Below, in pieces: positions 14,291-22,660 of a stretch of DNA of 24,232 bases. Under the pieces are notes generated by a model. It was given only the letters and a program-made list of their open reading frames with translations, was not told the origin of the DNA and did no database searches. Within the stretch, counting starts at the first letter, position 1. Every line of letters starts with the position of its first letter. The stretch lies in assembly GCF_031461075.1 (NCBI RefSeq), contig NZ_JAVKPK010000056.1:1-24232 (forward strand), written 5' to 3'. Both the position numbers and the translations under genes were made by a program. This DNA comes from Methanosarcina baikalica. GTDB lineage: Archaea > Halobacteriota > Methanosarcinia > Methanosarcinales > Methanosarcinaceae.

Positions 14291-16195
14291 TCAGATATCC
14301 AGTTCAACAACCTCTTTTGCGTGCGTTTCTATGAATCTCCGGCGTGGCTCCACCTCATCTCCCATAAGAACTCTGAAGATCTCATCAGCCCGGATCGCAT
14401 CTTCCAGAGTCACCTGCAAAAGGGTCCGGCTCTCAGGGTTCATGGTGGTTTCCCAGAGTTGTTCAGGGTTCATTTCTCCAAGCCCTTTGTAGCGCTGGAT
14501 TGCAAGTCCTTTTTCCCCGATTTCCTTTATCTTTTCGTCGAGTTCTCTGTCCGAGTGTATGTAGTACTCAGCTTTGCCTTTTTTTATGCGGTAGAGAGGA
14601 GGCTGGGCGATATACACATATCCCGCATCAATCAGAGGCTTCATGTAGCGGAAGAGCAGCGTGAGAAGAAGAGTCCTGATGTGTTCCCCATCCACATCCG
14701 CATCAGTCATGAGGATGATTTTATGGTAGCGAGCACTTTCCAGGGTGAAGTCCTCACTGACCCCGGTTCCGATGGCAGTGACCAGGGAAATAACCTCGTT
14801 GTTTTTCAGGATCTTTGCAAGTCTGGACTTTTCCACATTCAGGATCTTGCCCCTGAGAGGTAAAATAGCCTGGAAACTTCTGTCTCTACCCTGTTTTGCC
14901 GAACCGCCTGCTGAATTACCTTCCACGATGTAAATTTCGCACACTGAAGGATTTTTTTCAGAACAGTCTGCAAGTTTCCCTGGAAGAGTGCTGACTTCAA
15001 GGGCGTTCTTTCTCCGGGTGAGTTCCCTTGCTTTTTTTGCGGCTTCCCTGGCTCTCTGGGCAAGAAGGGCTTTTTCAAGGATAATGTTTGCAACTTTAGG
15101 GTTTTCCTCAAAGTATTCCGCAAGTCCATCAGTTACAAGAGAGTCCACGATTCCTTTGACATCACTGTTTCCAAGCCTGGTCTTTGTCTGTCCCTCAAAC
15201 TGAGGTTCCATGAGCTTAACACTGATGATTGCAGTTAGCCCTTCCCTTACATCGTCGCCTGTAAGCTTTTCCTCTTCTTTGGAGAGCTTATTAACTTTAA
15301 TATAGTCATTTGCAACCCGTGTCAGGGCTGTCTTGAAACCGATGATATGAGTTCCGCCCTCATGAGTATTTATATTGTTTGCAAAGGAATACACGTTCTC
15401 TGAATAGCTATTTGTGTACTGCATTGCAATTTCTACTATCATATCGTCTCTTTGGCGCTCAAAATAAATCGGTTTTTCGTGGAGAGACTGTTTTTTCTTG
15501 TTCAGGTACTCCACAAATTCCACTATTCCCCCTTCATAGGCAAAAGTCTCAGCCTGCCCATCCGGAGTTCTTAAATCCTTCAAGCTGATGGTAAGACCTC
15601 GGTTAAGGAAAGCAAGTTCTCTTAACCTGTTTGAGAGAATATCGTACTCGAAGTATGTGGTTTCAAAAATTTTTGTGTCGGGCTTAAAAGTGATTTTTGT
15701 ACCCCTACTGTCTGAAGTCCCTATTTCCTGAACATCAGCCTCAGGTTTTCCACGAATATAGCGCTGGAAATACTTATTCCCGTCTCTACTTACTTCTACT
15801 TCCAGTAATTCGGAAAGGGCATTTACAACGGAAACCCCTACCCCATGCAGTCCCCCGGAAACTTTGTAGGTATTCTTATCGAACTTTCCTCCGGCATGTA
15901 GAACAGTCATAACGACTTCAAGAGCTGATTTCTTGTGAAATGGATGGATGTCGATGGGGATACCTCTCCCATTGTCCAGAACTGTCACACTCTCATCGGG
16001 GTTGATCGTGACATCTACCTTGGTACAGAAACCTGCAAGAGCTTCATCAATACTATTGTCTACTACTTCATAGACTAGGTGGTGGAGTCCGCGGCCATCC
16101 GTGCTCCCTATGTACATGCTGGGACGTTTCCGGACAGCCTCCAGGCCTTCCAGCACCTGGATGCGCGATGCATCGTAAACCTGTTTATCACTCAT
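14291..16195 (-). CDS. gyrB: DNA gyrase subunit B
   Basis: ATPase subunit of DNA gyrase, powering supercoiling by GyrA. It has 634 residues, the short form usual outside the proteobacteria. The GHKL ATPase domain has E43/N47/D50 (in YEVVDNSIDEA), DNGRG (74-78) and GLHGVGVSVVNA (115-126). The Toprim domain has a motif EGNSAGG (425-431), where EGDSAGG is usual, and DADVDG (498-503) for Mg binding. The C-terminal end has QRYKGLGEMNP, the GyrA-contacting part. It is the first gene of a gyrB-gyrA operon; its stop (14291-14293) immediately precedes the gyrA ribosome-binding site. A GGAG box lies about 11 bases before the ATG. A long spacer upstream holds its promoter; an AT-rich box at about 16227-16238 is a candidate. 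Confidence 0.98.
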   Translation of the reverse strand: MSDKQVYDASRIQVLEGLEAVRKRPSMYIGSTDGRGLHHLVYEVVDNSIDEALAGFCTKVDVTINPDESVTVLDNGRGIPIDIHPFHKKSALEVVMTVLHAGGKFDKNTYKVSGGLHGVGVSVVNALSELLEVEVSRDGNKYFQRYIRGKPEADVQEIGTSDSRGTKITFKPDTKIFETTYFEYDILSNRLRELAFLNRGLTISLKDLRTPDGQAETFAYEGGIVEFVEYLNKKKQSLHEKPIYFERQRDDMIVEIAMQYTNSYSENVYSFANNINTHEGGTHIIGFKTALTRVANDYIKVNKLSKEEEKLTGDDVREGLTAIISVKLMEPQFEGQTKTRLGNSDVKGIVDSLVTDGLAEYFEENPKVANIILEKALLAQRAREAAKKARELTRRKNALEVSTLPGKLADCSEKNPSVCEIYIVEGNSAGGSAKQGRDRSFQAILPLRGKILNVEKSRLAKILKNNEVISLVTAIGTGVSEDFTLESARYHKIILMTDADVDGEHIRTLLLTLLFRYMKPLIDAGYVYIAQPPLYRIKKGKAEYYIHSDRELDEKIKEIGEKGLAIQRYKGLGEMNPEQLWETTMNPESRTLLQVTLEDAIRADEIFRVLMGDEVEPRRRFIETHAKEVVELDI

Positions 16196-16780
16196 CTTGG
16201 GTTATTCTCCATAAAAATCTGATAAATTATTTATATTGCATAACATTTTAACGTTTTTTAAAAATTCGTGGGGAAACTTTTATCAAAATAGGTCTTAGAA
16301 AATAATATTAATTCTATAAGCCTTCAAATATTATCATAATAATTTTATATTTAAATATTATGTTTCTACCATGAATAAGATTCAATATGCGCTCATACAT
16401 TTTAAGCCTTTAGATTCACTGAAAATTCCACCAGATTTATTGTGATAAATTCTCTTAGAAAACAGTGTTTTGACATAATTTTGTGCCCAAATATGTGCAT
16501 TTCATACTAATTTTTTAGCACGTCTTTGGGTTAAATAATTATTTCCTGTTTCGCTCACAAAAACTCGTCTCTCATGAAGAGGCAGGGCAAGACTCGCGGC
16601 ATTTTAAGGGTTCTTCAGCATATTTTTACACGTCCGGTTTCAAGGTGTTTTTTTACAGCTTAACAAGTAATTCCGGATAAAAATGTCAACCTGAAATACG
16701 TTCCGGTTATCGCGATGTACTGATTTGATATCCTGCTGTACCAAACCCGACAGGATTTACTCGCACTTTACTTTAAAGAG

Positions 16781-16828
16781 AATATTTTATACAATATTTT
16801 ATACAATATTTTAGATAATATTTTAGAA
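16781..16828. repeat. Four tandem copies of a 12-bp AT unit
   Basis: The unit aatattttatac is present twice exactly (16781, 16793), followed by two variants, aatattttagat (16805) and aatattttagaa (16817). The regular 12-bp step is just over one helical turn. It lies about 590 bases before the gyrB start, so a direct promoter role is doubtful. Confidence 0.85.
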
Positions 16829-16890
16829 TGTATTTATATATACTTAACCAGTTTCAGGTTCCATACCCAAGGAAATTACCACAAAAAAGA

Positions 16891-17105
16891 CAGGGCACAA
16901 AAAACTCACTTTAAATTCGATACTGTGGAAAGCATGGAAAGAATATGCTCATTTTTCCCTAATTCAGGGTTGCAGGTGCTTTTCTTAGCTTCTAACCCAT
17001 TCCATGTCTCTATAATCACACAGGGCACGAAAAAACCTGTCAGGCGAGATAACCACGGAAGACACTTACAGCCTGGAAAAGAGTGTCCGTATTTCCCTTA
17101 CTCAG
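16891..17105. repeat. Two diverged direct copies of a ~80-bp unit
   Basis: Copy 1 begins cagggcacaaaaaac at 16891 and contains gcatggaaag...tttttccctaattcag at 16932-16967. Copy 2 begins cagggcacgaaaaaacc at 17021 and contains gcctggaaaag...atttcccttactcag at 17071-17105. The order of blocks is kept with small spacing differences. This may be an old dispersed intergenic repeat; no coding potential is shared. Confidence 0.5.
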
Positions 17106-17529
17106 TATTTTCCAACCGACGACTTATAACACGATTTTATAAATTAGCCCTCTTAAGCGAATTAAAAAACAATTTTTCCTGCCCATGAATCAGCCATTTT
17201 AGCTTTCCTTGAATAACTTCCACAGCTGCTTCAAGGTTCACGGTTGAATTTTTAAGGCTTGTTTAGGCATATACATCAAATACACTTAAAAAACATCTTT
17301 TCTTTGCTTGTGTACAGCCGGATTATCAATTAACTATCAAATTCGGCAATTCATCTATTAATAGAAATAAAAAAATAGTAAAAGTAACTTATATTAAATT
17401 AAGGATTTCTACATAGCCAAAATTTCCGTTATTCTTTCAAAATTAACAAGAACCAGAAAAAATAAAAAAGACTCTGATTTTGCATCAGAAGTACATAAGT
17501 TCTAAGTGAGTAAAAGAAGATATCGGCCT

Positions 17530-18021
17530 TTATGTATATTCGTTGTAAGCTACTATTTCTTTAAGAGCTTTCCTTGACTTGGCAGCTGGCGATTCTGCTG
17601 AGACTCCCACCGTCAGTAAAGCGACGACTTTTTTGTCCTGCGGTATCTTGAGTATTTTTTTGACTTCTTCTTCGTTGAAAGCACCAATCCAGCAGGTACC
17701 CAGCCCTAGCTCGAGAGCCTCCAGTACAATGTGTTCAAGGGCAATGGAAAGGTCAACCTGGTGCCACTTTTGAGCGGAATCCCCAATGCCTGCAATGACG
17801 TGCGAGGCGGTACCTACGAAGGCTTGGTTATTGGAAGCGGTAACAAGCTTGTTTTTTATTTGCTCGTTCTCGACAACGATGAACTTCCAGTTCTGCCGGT
17901 TTCCGGCCGATGGCGCGAGCCTTGCAGCCTCCAGTAGTTTCTCAAGCTTGTCTTTGGGTATGCGCTCGTCTTTATAAGTCCTTATGCTTCTTCTATCCTT
18001 GATTGTGTCAAATACACCCAT
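17530..18021 (-). CDS. Nitroreductase-family flavoprotein
   Basis: This encodes 163 residues. Members bind FMN and use NAD(P)H to reduce nitro compounds, quinones, flavins or other acceptors in the cytoplasm, usually as dimers. The FMN-binding start RRSIRTY (residues 10-16) and APSAGNRQNWKF (36-47) are clear. The region GLGTCWIGAFNEEEVKKIL (106-124) followed by the VALLTVG strand matches the conserved C-terminal flavin-contact part. It belongs to the short form of the family, and the real substrate cannot be told from sequence. The start has an AGGTGA box 8 bases upstream. It appears to be a single-gene unit. Confidence 0.92.
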   Translation of the reverse strand: MGVFDTIKDRRSIRTYKDERIPKDKLEKLLEAARLAPSAGNRQNWKFIVVENEQIKNKLVTASNNQAFVGTASHVIAGIGDSAQKWHQVDLSIALEHIVLEALELGLGTCWIGAFNEEEVKKILKIPQDKKVVALLTVGVSAESPAAKSRKALKEIVAYNEYT

Positions 18022-18068
18022 GTTAATCTCACCTGCGGTCAGAGGGTAATGGATTATTTTTAGAATAA

Positions 18069-18317
18069 TTAGTATTACTTAATAACCCTAAGGTAAATAA
18101 TAATATAGATATTTGCGTAGCCCGGTTATTCGATAAGTATGAGACCGAAGTCCAGGCAAGAAGGAAAATTAACTCAAGCAAAAAATTAATAATTGAAGAA
18201 AAAGAAATATCCTTTAGTATGCCTACAAATCTGAGAATTCTTAGGAAGTTCATGGCAGGTTCAGGTGAATATGTAGGCGGTTTAGCCGTTAGCCTAGTTT
18301 TTGAGAGACCAGATTAA
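18069..18317 (+). pseudogene. Open frame without a start, possible gene remnant
   Basis: From a TAA at 18066 to a TAA at 18315-18317 the plus strand is open for 82 codons. The middle reads like protein (for example ARLFDKYETEVQARRK, later FMAGSGEYVGGLAVSL and a charged end). The only in-frame ATG codons are late (18219 and another further on), so no full gene can be made. It may be the C-terminal end of a deleted gene or chance. It overlaps the promoter region of the divergent nitroreductase. The family is not recognised. Confidence 0.28.
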
Positions 18318-19033
18318 CAAGGCGGTCGGGAATGTAATCCCATTAAAAAATTTTAAAACTACCGTAAACATAAAAAGAGCCCTGAATGAGGGAAGTCGAT
18401 GAGGCTACTAATAAGATTAGTACGTTGTCTAGTCTGACGATTGAAGCCTATTTGGGGTAGAAAAATCGAAAAAGTGAAGCAGCTATGGGACAAAATTAAT
18501 TAAATTTTTAATGAATTTGGGGGGTATAGAGAATGACTGAAGAAGAATTATTACTTCTGGAAAATGAATGGAAACAAGAGGAGCAGGAAATCTTTAGTTT
18601 TTGGACTAGGACGGATAAATCAAAGAGGGATGATTAATGATCCAATGAGATATGGGGATCATCAAATAAGTTGATATTTATCCGGCTCTGTAGAAATCCT
18701 CTAAACGGAAATGAAGTTCTTCAAATAACAGGCATAAAAAAATGAAAGTACTATTCACCTTAACTTTTTTGGCTATTGATTTCCTCATTGCCCTGGGCAG
18801 TAAGGTTGCCCACATTTTGGTTTTTTCAAAACCGTACCTAAACTAAGGTAGTATCACGAATGTGCTGCAAATTCTAAATTAAGTTTTCGTACACTGTCTA
18901 TAAAATCGATCTTCAGATATCGAATTTTCTACCCAATAACTTTTTGGGATTTATGATTTTACAGAAAAATTGGCACACTGTCTGTTTGTGCTCTGGACTG
19001 GCATCCAAGTAGAATAAAGAAATAGAGTAAAAA
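18318..19033. other. Spacer with tiny ORFs
   Basis: Apart from the 34-codon ORF at 18533, a short frame at 18386-18460 ends in TAG and would run on to 18499 if the amber codon were read. Another 33-35 codon hydrophobic frame starts at 18742. Neither has enough support to be called. No RNA gene was seen. Confidence 0.45.
18533..18637 (+). CDS. Possible small acidic protein (34 residues)
   Basis: An ATG at 18533 is preceded by a strong GGGGGGT run (a good Shine-Dalgarno match, about 8 bases upstream). It opens a 34-codon frame that begins MTEEELLLLENEW and continues with charged residues ending KSKRDD. The composition is that of a short amphipathic helix, possibly coiled. It is too short for family recognition. 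The ribosome-binding site is the main support; chance is a real alternative. Confidence 0.35.
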   Translation: MTEEELLLLENEWKQEEQEIFSFWTRTDKSKRDD

Positions 19034-19318
19034 TTACTTAGATAATTCCTCTTCTACCTCTTCGGCTCCTTCTTCAAGTTCCTTCTTTTGCTGGGGGTCA
19101 AACATAAGTAAAAGGGCTTGAAACTCGCCTATATGCGTTTTTTCTTCCTTTGCAATGTCCAGAAGGATGGTTCTTATATCTGGATTCTTAGTAAGGTTTG
19201 CCATCTGTTCGTATAGGTTTATGGCATCAAGTTCGGCTATAATCCCGGCTCTGAGAATTTCTTTATCAAGGTCTTCTGAGGATATACTTTTAAGGTCGAT
19301 CGGTATTTGAGATAACAT
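19034..19318 (-). CDS. Encapsulin-cargo-type ferritin-like protein
   Basis: This encodes 94 residues. The two-helix half-ferritin pattern of encapsulated ferritins is clear: E29 in IIAELDAINLYEQMA and E59-x-x-H62 in AKEEKTHIGEF. The spacing (30 and 3 residues) equals that of the ligands E32, E62 and H65 known for Rhodospirillum rubrum EncFtn. The sequence also closely recalls the ferritin-like domain fused to the Pyrococcus encapsulin shell, including the following LDPQQ-type segment. Such proteins oxidise Fe(II) at a site formed between two subunits and store iron inside the encapsulin shell. No shell gene is in the window, and no obvious C-terminal cargo-loading peptide is seen; the tail is acidic. 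An AAGGAG ribosome-binding site precedes the start. Confidence 0.88.
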   Translation of the reverse strand: MLSQIPIDLKSISSEDLDKEILRAGIIAELDAINLYEQMANLTKNPDIRTILLDIAKEEKTHIGEFQALLLMFDPQQKKELEEGAEEVEEELSK

Positions 19319-19336
19319 ATTACTTACTCCTTCTTT

Positions 19337-19370
19337 TTAATATGTATATAAAAGAATATATATTTATCTA
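19337..19370 (-). promoter_or_regulatory. Likely TATA region of the ferritin-like gene
   Basis: Two AT-rich boxes lie 20-50 bases before the ATG at 19318. On the minus strand they read about aaatatatattc and ttttatatacat. The more distal one leaves room for a short leader carrying the AAGGAG site. Pattern only. Confidence 0.35.
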
Positions 19371-19395
19371 AACTTAATTTATAAAAGCTGTTGAT

Positions 19396-19743
19396 TGGGT
19401 ATTTTTGCATATCCCGCCAAAATGGTTTATTAAGGGATGATAAATATACAATTTTAGATATTTAAAGATTAGGAGCTGTCTCAAATACTCTGGGTGGATA
19501 ACTATCATAGATCTCAAAGAAAAGGAAGTATCCTATCTCATAGTTTACTTAGTTATCTTAAAAATTTAGAATCTATTGGTTCAGTAACAAGAAAATGTGT
19601 TTTAACTTTAATAAAAAAGAAGCAGAAGCCGCGAGTGTTGCTGAACAACAAAAATTTCCAAAAGTATCGGTACATTAATATTTAGAAATATATATTTGCC
19701 GCTCCTTAATAAACCATTTTGGCGGGATATGCAAAAATACCCA
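19396..19743. mobile_element. 348-bp element with 40-bp terminal inverted repeats
   Basis: The arms 19396-19435 and 19704-19743 are perfect inverted repeats of about 40 bases, starting TGGGTATTTTTGCATATCCC. They are bounded by the 4-bp direct repeat tgat (19392-19395 and 19744-19747). The interior has a 63-codon frame (19494-19685) with no ribosome-binding site and no recognised transposase. This is best read as a miniature, non-autonomous transposable element. The parent family is unknown to me. It lies between two intact genes and breaks neither. Confidence 0.75.
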
Positions 19744-19930
19744 TGATCTAAAAAGCATTAAGCCACAGTAAAGTAGGTTAAAACTTTCAAAGTTAATAGC
19801 TGCTAAACATCGGTTATTAAAGGTTACAGGCTTAACGGGGGTTTTGTCGGAAATGTTGGCGATACCCCAATTATATAAATAGTCGGAAGGCATAATCATG
19901 TTATATTCAACATTTTTCAGCACAGTTTGC

Positions 19931-20368
19931 CTATTCTGTGGTATATATAAATTCCTTACACGGATAATCAAAAACCGTGATAAGCTCGCCAGGCATAAAA
20001 CCTATTCTTTTGTACAATTCCCGCGCTGCTTTGCCTTTTGGATCATCTTCCCGGTAGGTTATAACGGTAAAACAACTGCCTTTAGGAAAAAAGGCAAACA
20101 TATACCGGATTAAGGCAGTCGCCGTGCCCAGCCTGCGGTACTGCGGATGTACCGCGAGAAACTCAAGTTCTTTGGATTCTCTTGAAAACAGCAGGGTTCC
20201 AATCAACATATCATTTTCTTTCGCTGCCAAAGCGCCTTGTTCGAGTATCCTTGTTGACAGCCCTTTTTTATACTTGTCCATGTCAAGACCCGGAAAATTG
20301 TCTTTCACGAGCTCCAGTAATTTCATCCAGCCATCAATATCGTTGCTTTGCGCAAATCCGATCTCCAT
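19931..20368 (-). CDS. GNAT-family N-acetyltransferase
   Basis: This encodes 145 residues. The GNAT fold is read from its motifs: the acceptor-side helices in residues 1-50, then strand beta-4 ELEFLAVHP followed by the acetyl-CoA pyrophosphate loop QYRRLGTATAL (near residues 76-86), and the later GKAARELYKRIGF segment typical of motif B. The family transfers an acetyl group from acetyl-CoA to an amine on a small molecule, peptide or protein; the acceptor is not predictable. The start is supported by a GGTGGTG ribosome-binding site. It stands alone between two transposable-element regions. Confidence 0.87.
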   Translation of the reverse strand: MEIGFAQSNDIDGWMKLLELVKDNFPGLDMDKYKKGLSTRILEQGALAAKENDMLIGTLLFSRESKELEFLAVHPQYRRLGTATALIRYMFAFFPKGSCFTVITYREDDPKGKAARELYKRIGFMPGELITVFDYPCKEFIYTTE

Positions 20369-20576
20369 AGAAACACCACCAAACTAAATTAATAACCTTA
20401 ACTCCCATTTTTTGTAGGGAATATATTAAATCTGAGAGCTTTATCTAACTCCATTACTTTCTTAGGAACTTCAGTAACAACCTTAATTTGACAGAATCTT
20501 ATATTTTGTTAAATGTAAATGGGCTTATTACTTCTGCTTTTTTGTTACCTCAGCTGACATTTATATAAAAATAAAT

Positions 20577-21834
20577 GTAACTATTCAGCCATATCTTTGG
20601 TAAAAGCAATTTTTCCTTGTTTCGAGGAAAAATTGCATATAAAATAACCTTCAATTTTCAACATCATGCTTACACGTGAAGAGATCCTTGAAATCTATGA
20701 AATTGGTCCTGAAGCAGTTATTGCTTTAATCCAGAGATTTGAGTATATCATAGATAAACAAGCTTCTCAGATTGCTGAACTTGAAGAACGTGTAAGAATC
20801 TTAGAGGCTCGTTTAAATCAAAACAGCCAAAATAGCAGTAAACCTCCTTCTACTGATGTTTTTTGTAATGAAAAACCTAAACCTAAGAGTCTCCGTAAGA
20901 GTAGTGGCAAAAAACCTGGTGGTCAAAAAGGCCATTATGGAAAGACTCTTGAAATGGTTGAAAACCCTGATTAGATCATATCGTATTCTCCAAACTGCTG
21001 CGAAAATTGTGGTCAGCATCTTGAAGATACTGAAGTTGATGACTATGAACGCAGATAAGAAGTTGAAATTCCTCCTGTTCAAATCATATTTACTGAACAT
21101 CGTTGTGAAATCAAGAAGTGTCCTGATTGCGGGAAAGTTAACAAAGGCTCTTTTCCAGAATCTATAAAATTCCCAATTCAATATGGTCCTCGTCTTTTAG
21201 CCTCAATTATGTATTTGAGGAACTATCAATTGATTCCTTATGAAAGGACTTGTGATTTAGTAGAGGACTTCTACGGTATTCGTATTAGCCCAGCTACCAT
21301 AAAAAGAGCAGAAAAGGAATGTTTCCAGAAACTGGAACTTTTTGAAAAAGCTGCTATGGAACATTTATTAGAGTCCCATGCTGCTCATTGTGACGAGACA
21401 GGGATGAGAGTTTTAGGGACGAAATGGTGGCTTCATGTTGTATCAAACAGTCTATGGACCTACTATTTCCCGCATCCTAAAAGAGGGACAGAAGCAATGG
21501 ATGCCCTGGGATTCCTTCCGAAATACAATGGAGTAGCAGTTCATGATGGATTTGCTTCATACAACAAGTATGGATGTGAACATGCTCTGTGCAACGCTCA
21601 TCTTAAACGAGAACTTACAGGGATTGAAGAGAATTTTGAGCAGCAATGGGCTAAAGAGATAAATGAACTCCTCAGTGAGATGAAAAAGTACACTGATGAA
21701 TGCAGAGAGAAGGAAATTTTAATAGATCAAGAAAAAGTAAGGGAATTCGAGAAAATATACGATGCAATAATGCAAGAAGGAATTGAGGAAAATCCACCAC
21801 CTAAAACCTCTAAAGCTCAGGTGAAAAAGAAAGG
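20577..21834 (+). mobile_element. Truncated IS66-family element (left end)
   Basis: The left terminal repeat gtaactattcagcc (20577-20590) matches the ends of the MITE at 4030-4226. The tnpC-type transposase frame follows 76 bases inside it. No right end and no matching 8-bp duplication are present within the window, so the element has lost its right third. The accessory tnpA and tnpB genes are absent, as in the single-gene IS66 group. Confidence 0.8.
20666..21834 (+). pseudogene. IS66-family transposase, two stops and C-terminal truncation
   Basis: One frame carries the whole N-terminal two thirds of an IS66-type transposase. In order it has a helical leucine-zipper region (about residues 20-50), NSSKPPSTD and the basic GKKPGGQKGH linker (about 55-95), the zinc-finger pairs CENCG and CPDCG, then the catalytic core with first Asp in HCDETGMR and second Asp in VHDGFASY, followed by CNAHLKREL. 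The catalytic Glu region is missing because unrelated DNA begins at about 21832. An amber TAG (20972-20974) and an ochre TAA (21056-21058) interrupt the frame, the latter probably from CAA by one change. In an archaeon with pyrrolysine the amber could be read, but the ochre could not, so the gene is dead. Confidence 0.9.
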
Positions 21835-22660
21835 AAGCACCCTGGCCACGGTCATACCGGGCTGCATCCGGCACAGCCAGACCATCCGAAACTTCAACAC
21901 GTTCCCTGTGACCTTGAACCTGACTTATGAGTTCGATGCAGATTTCGCAGATATATTCACCATCAGGGGCATCGCCCCTCCGACAGCTGGGGAAGTGTTG
22001 CCTGCCAGGTTCGATGGTAAAAACCTTTACTTATTCTATGAGGGGGAGGACAAGCATCGTCGCAACACGATCATCGCATTTGATCCATTGGCCCACGGGG
22101 TAGAAGGGAAAAAATGCACCTTCGAGCTGAAGATAACCCCCCACGGGGCACAGACGGTAAACGTGGAAATCTCCGTCGAGGAGATTAAGCCTGGCAAGGG
22201 ACCGGAGCGACCAGTGAAAAATCCAGATCAGCGAATGAACCAGATCATGAGGTCCTACGTCACGGCCCTCGAATGCTGCGACAACATACCGACCAGCAAT
22301 AATATTTTTAACAGCATCATGGTGCGCTCGCTAGCCGATCTGAACATGATGCGCATGAGCCTCAACGGAGACATGTTCCATTCGGCGGGGATACCCTGGT
22401 ACGACACGCTATTCGGGCGGGATAGCATCATATCGGCACTCCAGCTATTGCCGCTCGAGGCGGGGCTGGCAAAAAGCACGCTGCTGGTGAACGCAAAATT
22501 CCAAAGCAACAGATCAGATGACTGGAGGGATCAGGAGCCCGGTAAAATGCTTCACGAACTGAGGCAGGGCGAGCTGGCCAACCTGAACCTGATCCCGCAT
22601 ACGCCGTACTACGGCACCGTCGACGCCACCCCACTGTTCCTGATTCTCCTGACCGAATTA
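21835..22660 (+). pseudogene. Glycogen debranching enzyme fragment (amylo-alpha-1,6-glucosidase)
   Basis: About 275 codons in the same frame as the transposase encode the middle of a bacterial/archaeal glycogen debranching enzyme. First comes part of the N-terminal beta-rich domain (FNTFPVTLNLTYEFDADFAD, then LPARFDGKNLYLFYEG). Next is the start of the (alpha/alpha)6 catalytic domain: AGIPWYDTLFGRDSIIS, DDWRDQEPGKMLHELRQGE and PYYGTVDATPLFLILL. The enzyme hydrolyses alpha-1,6 branch points after chain shortening. Both ends of the gene are lost: it begins abruptly at about 21835 and stops at about 22657 where a foreign fragment abuts. The fragment is visibly GC-richer than its surroundings, which suggests a foreign source. 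A fused transposase-hydrolase product would not be functional. Confidence 0.85.

Larger units (their letters stand above)
16196..17529. other. 1.3-kb spacer upstream of gyrB
   Basis: No gene is supported on either strand. It contains the gyrB promoter region, four tandem 12-bp repeats (16781-16828) and two diverged copies of a roughly 80-bp unit (16891-16967 and 17021-17105). An 87-codon frame at 16925-17188 lies across these repeats, lacks a ribosome-binding site, and is not called. Confidence 0.55.

Noticed and set aside
16781..16828. Tandem repeats considered as a CRISPR-like array
   Set aside because: Units are contiguous with no spacers, and there are no cas genes in the window.
18029..18253. 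Hydrophobic 74-codon minus-strand frame just before the nitroreductase
   Set aside because: No ribosome-binding site, lies antisense to a more protein-like plus frame, and occupies the nitroreductase promoter region.
19675..19971. 98-codon minus-strand frame between the element and the acetyltransferase
   Set aside because: Runs into the inverted repeat of the 348-bp element and overlaps the end of the GNAT gene; no ribosome-binding site or motif.
22428..22660. C-terminal part of the long minus-strand frame beyond the pRiA4b fragment
   Set aside because: It is antisense to the debranching-enzyme fragment, whose sense strand is clearly the real coding strand.
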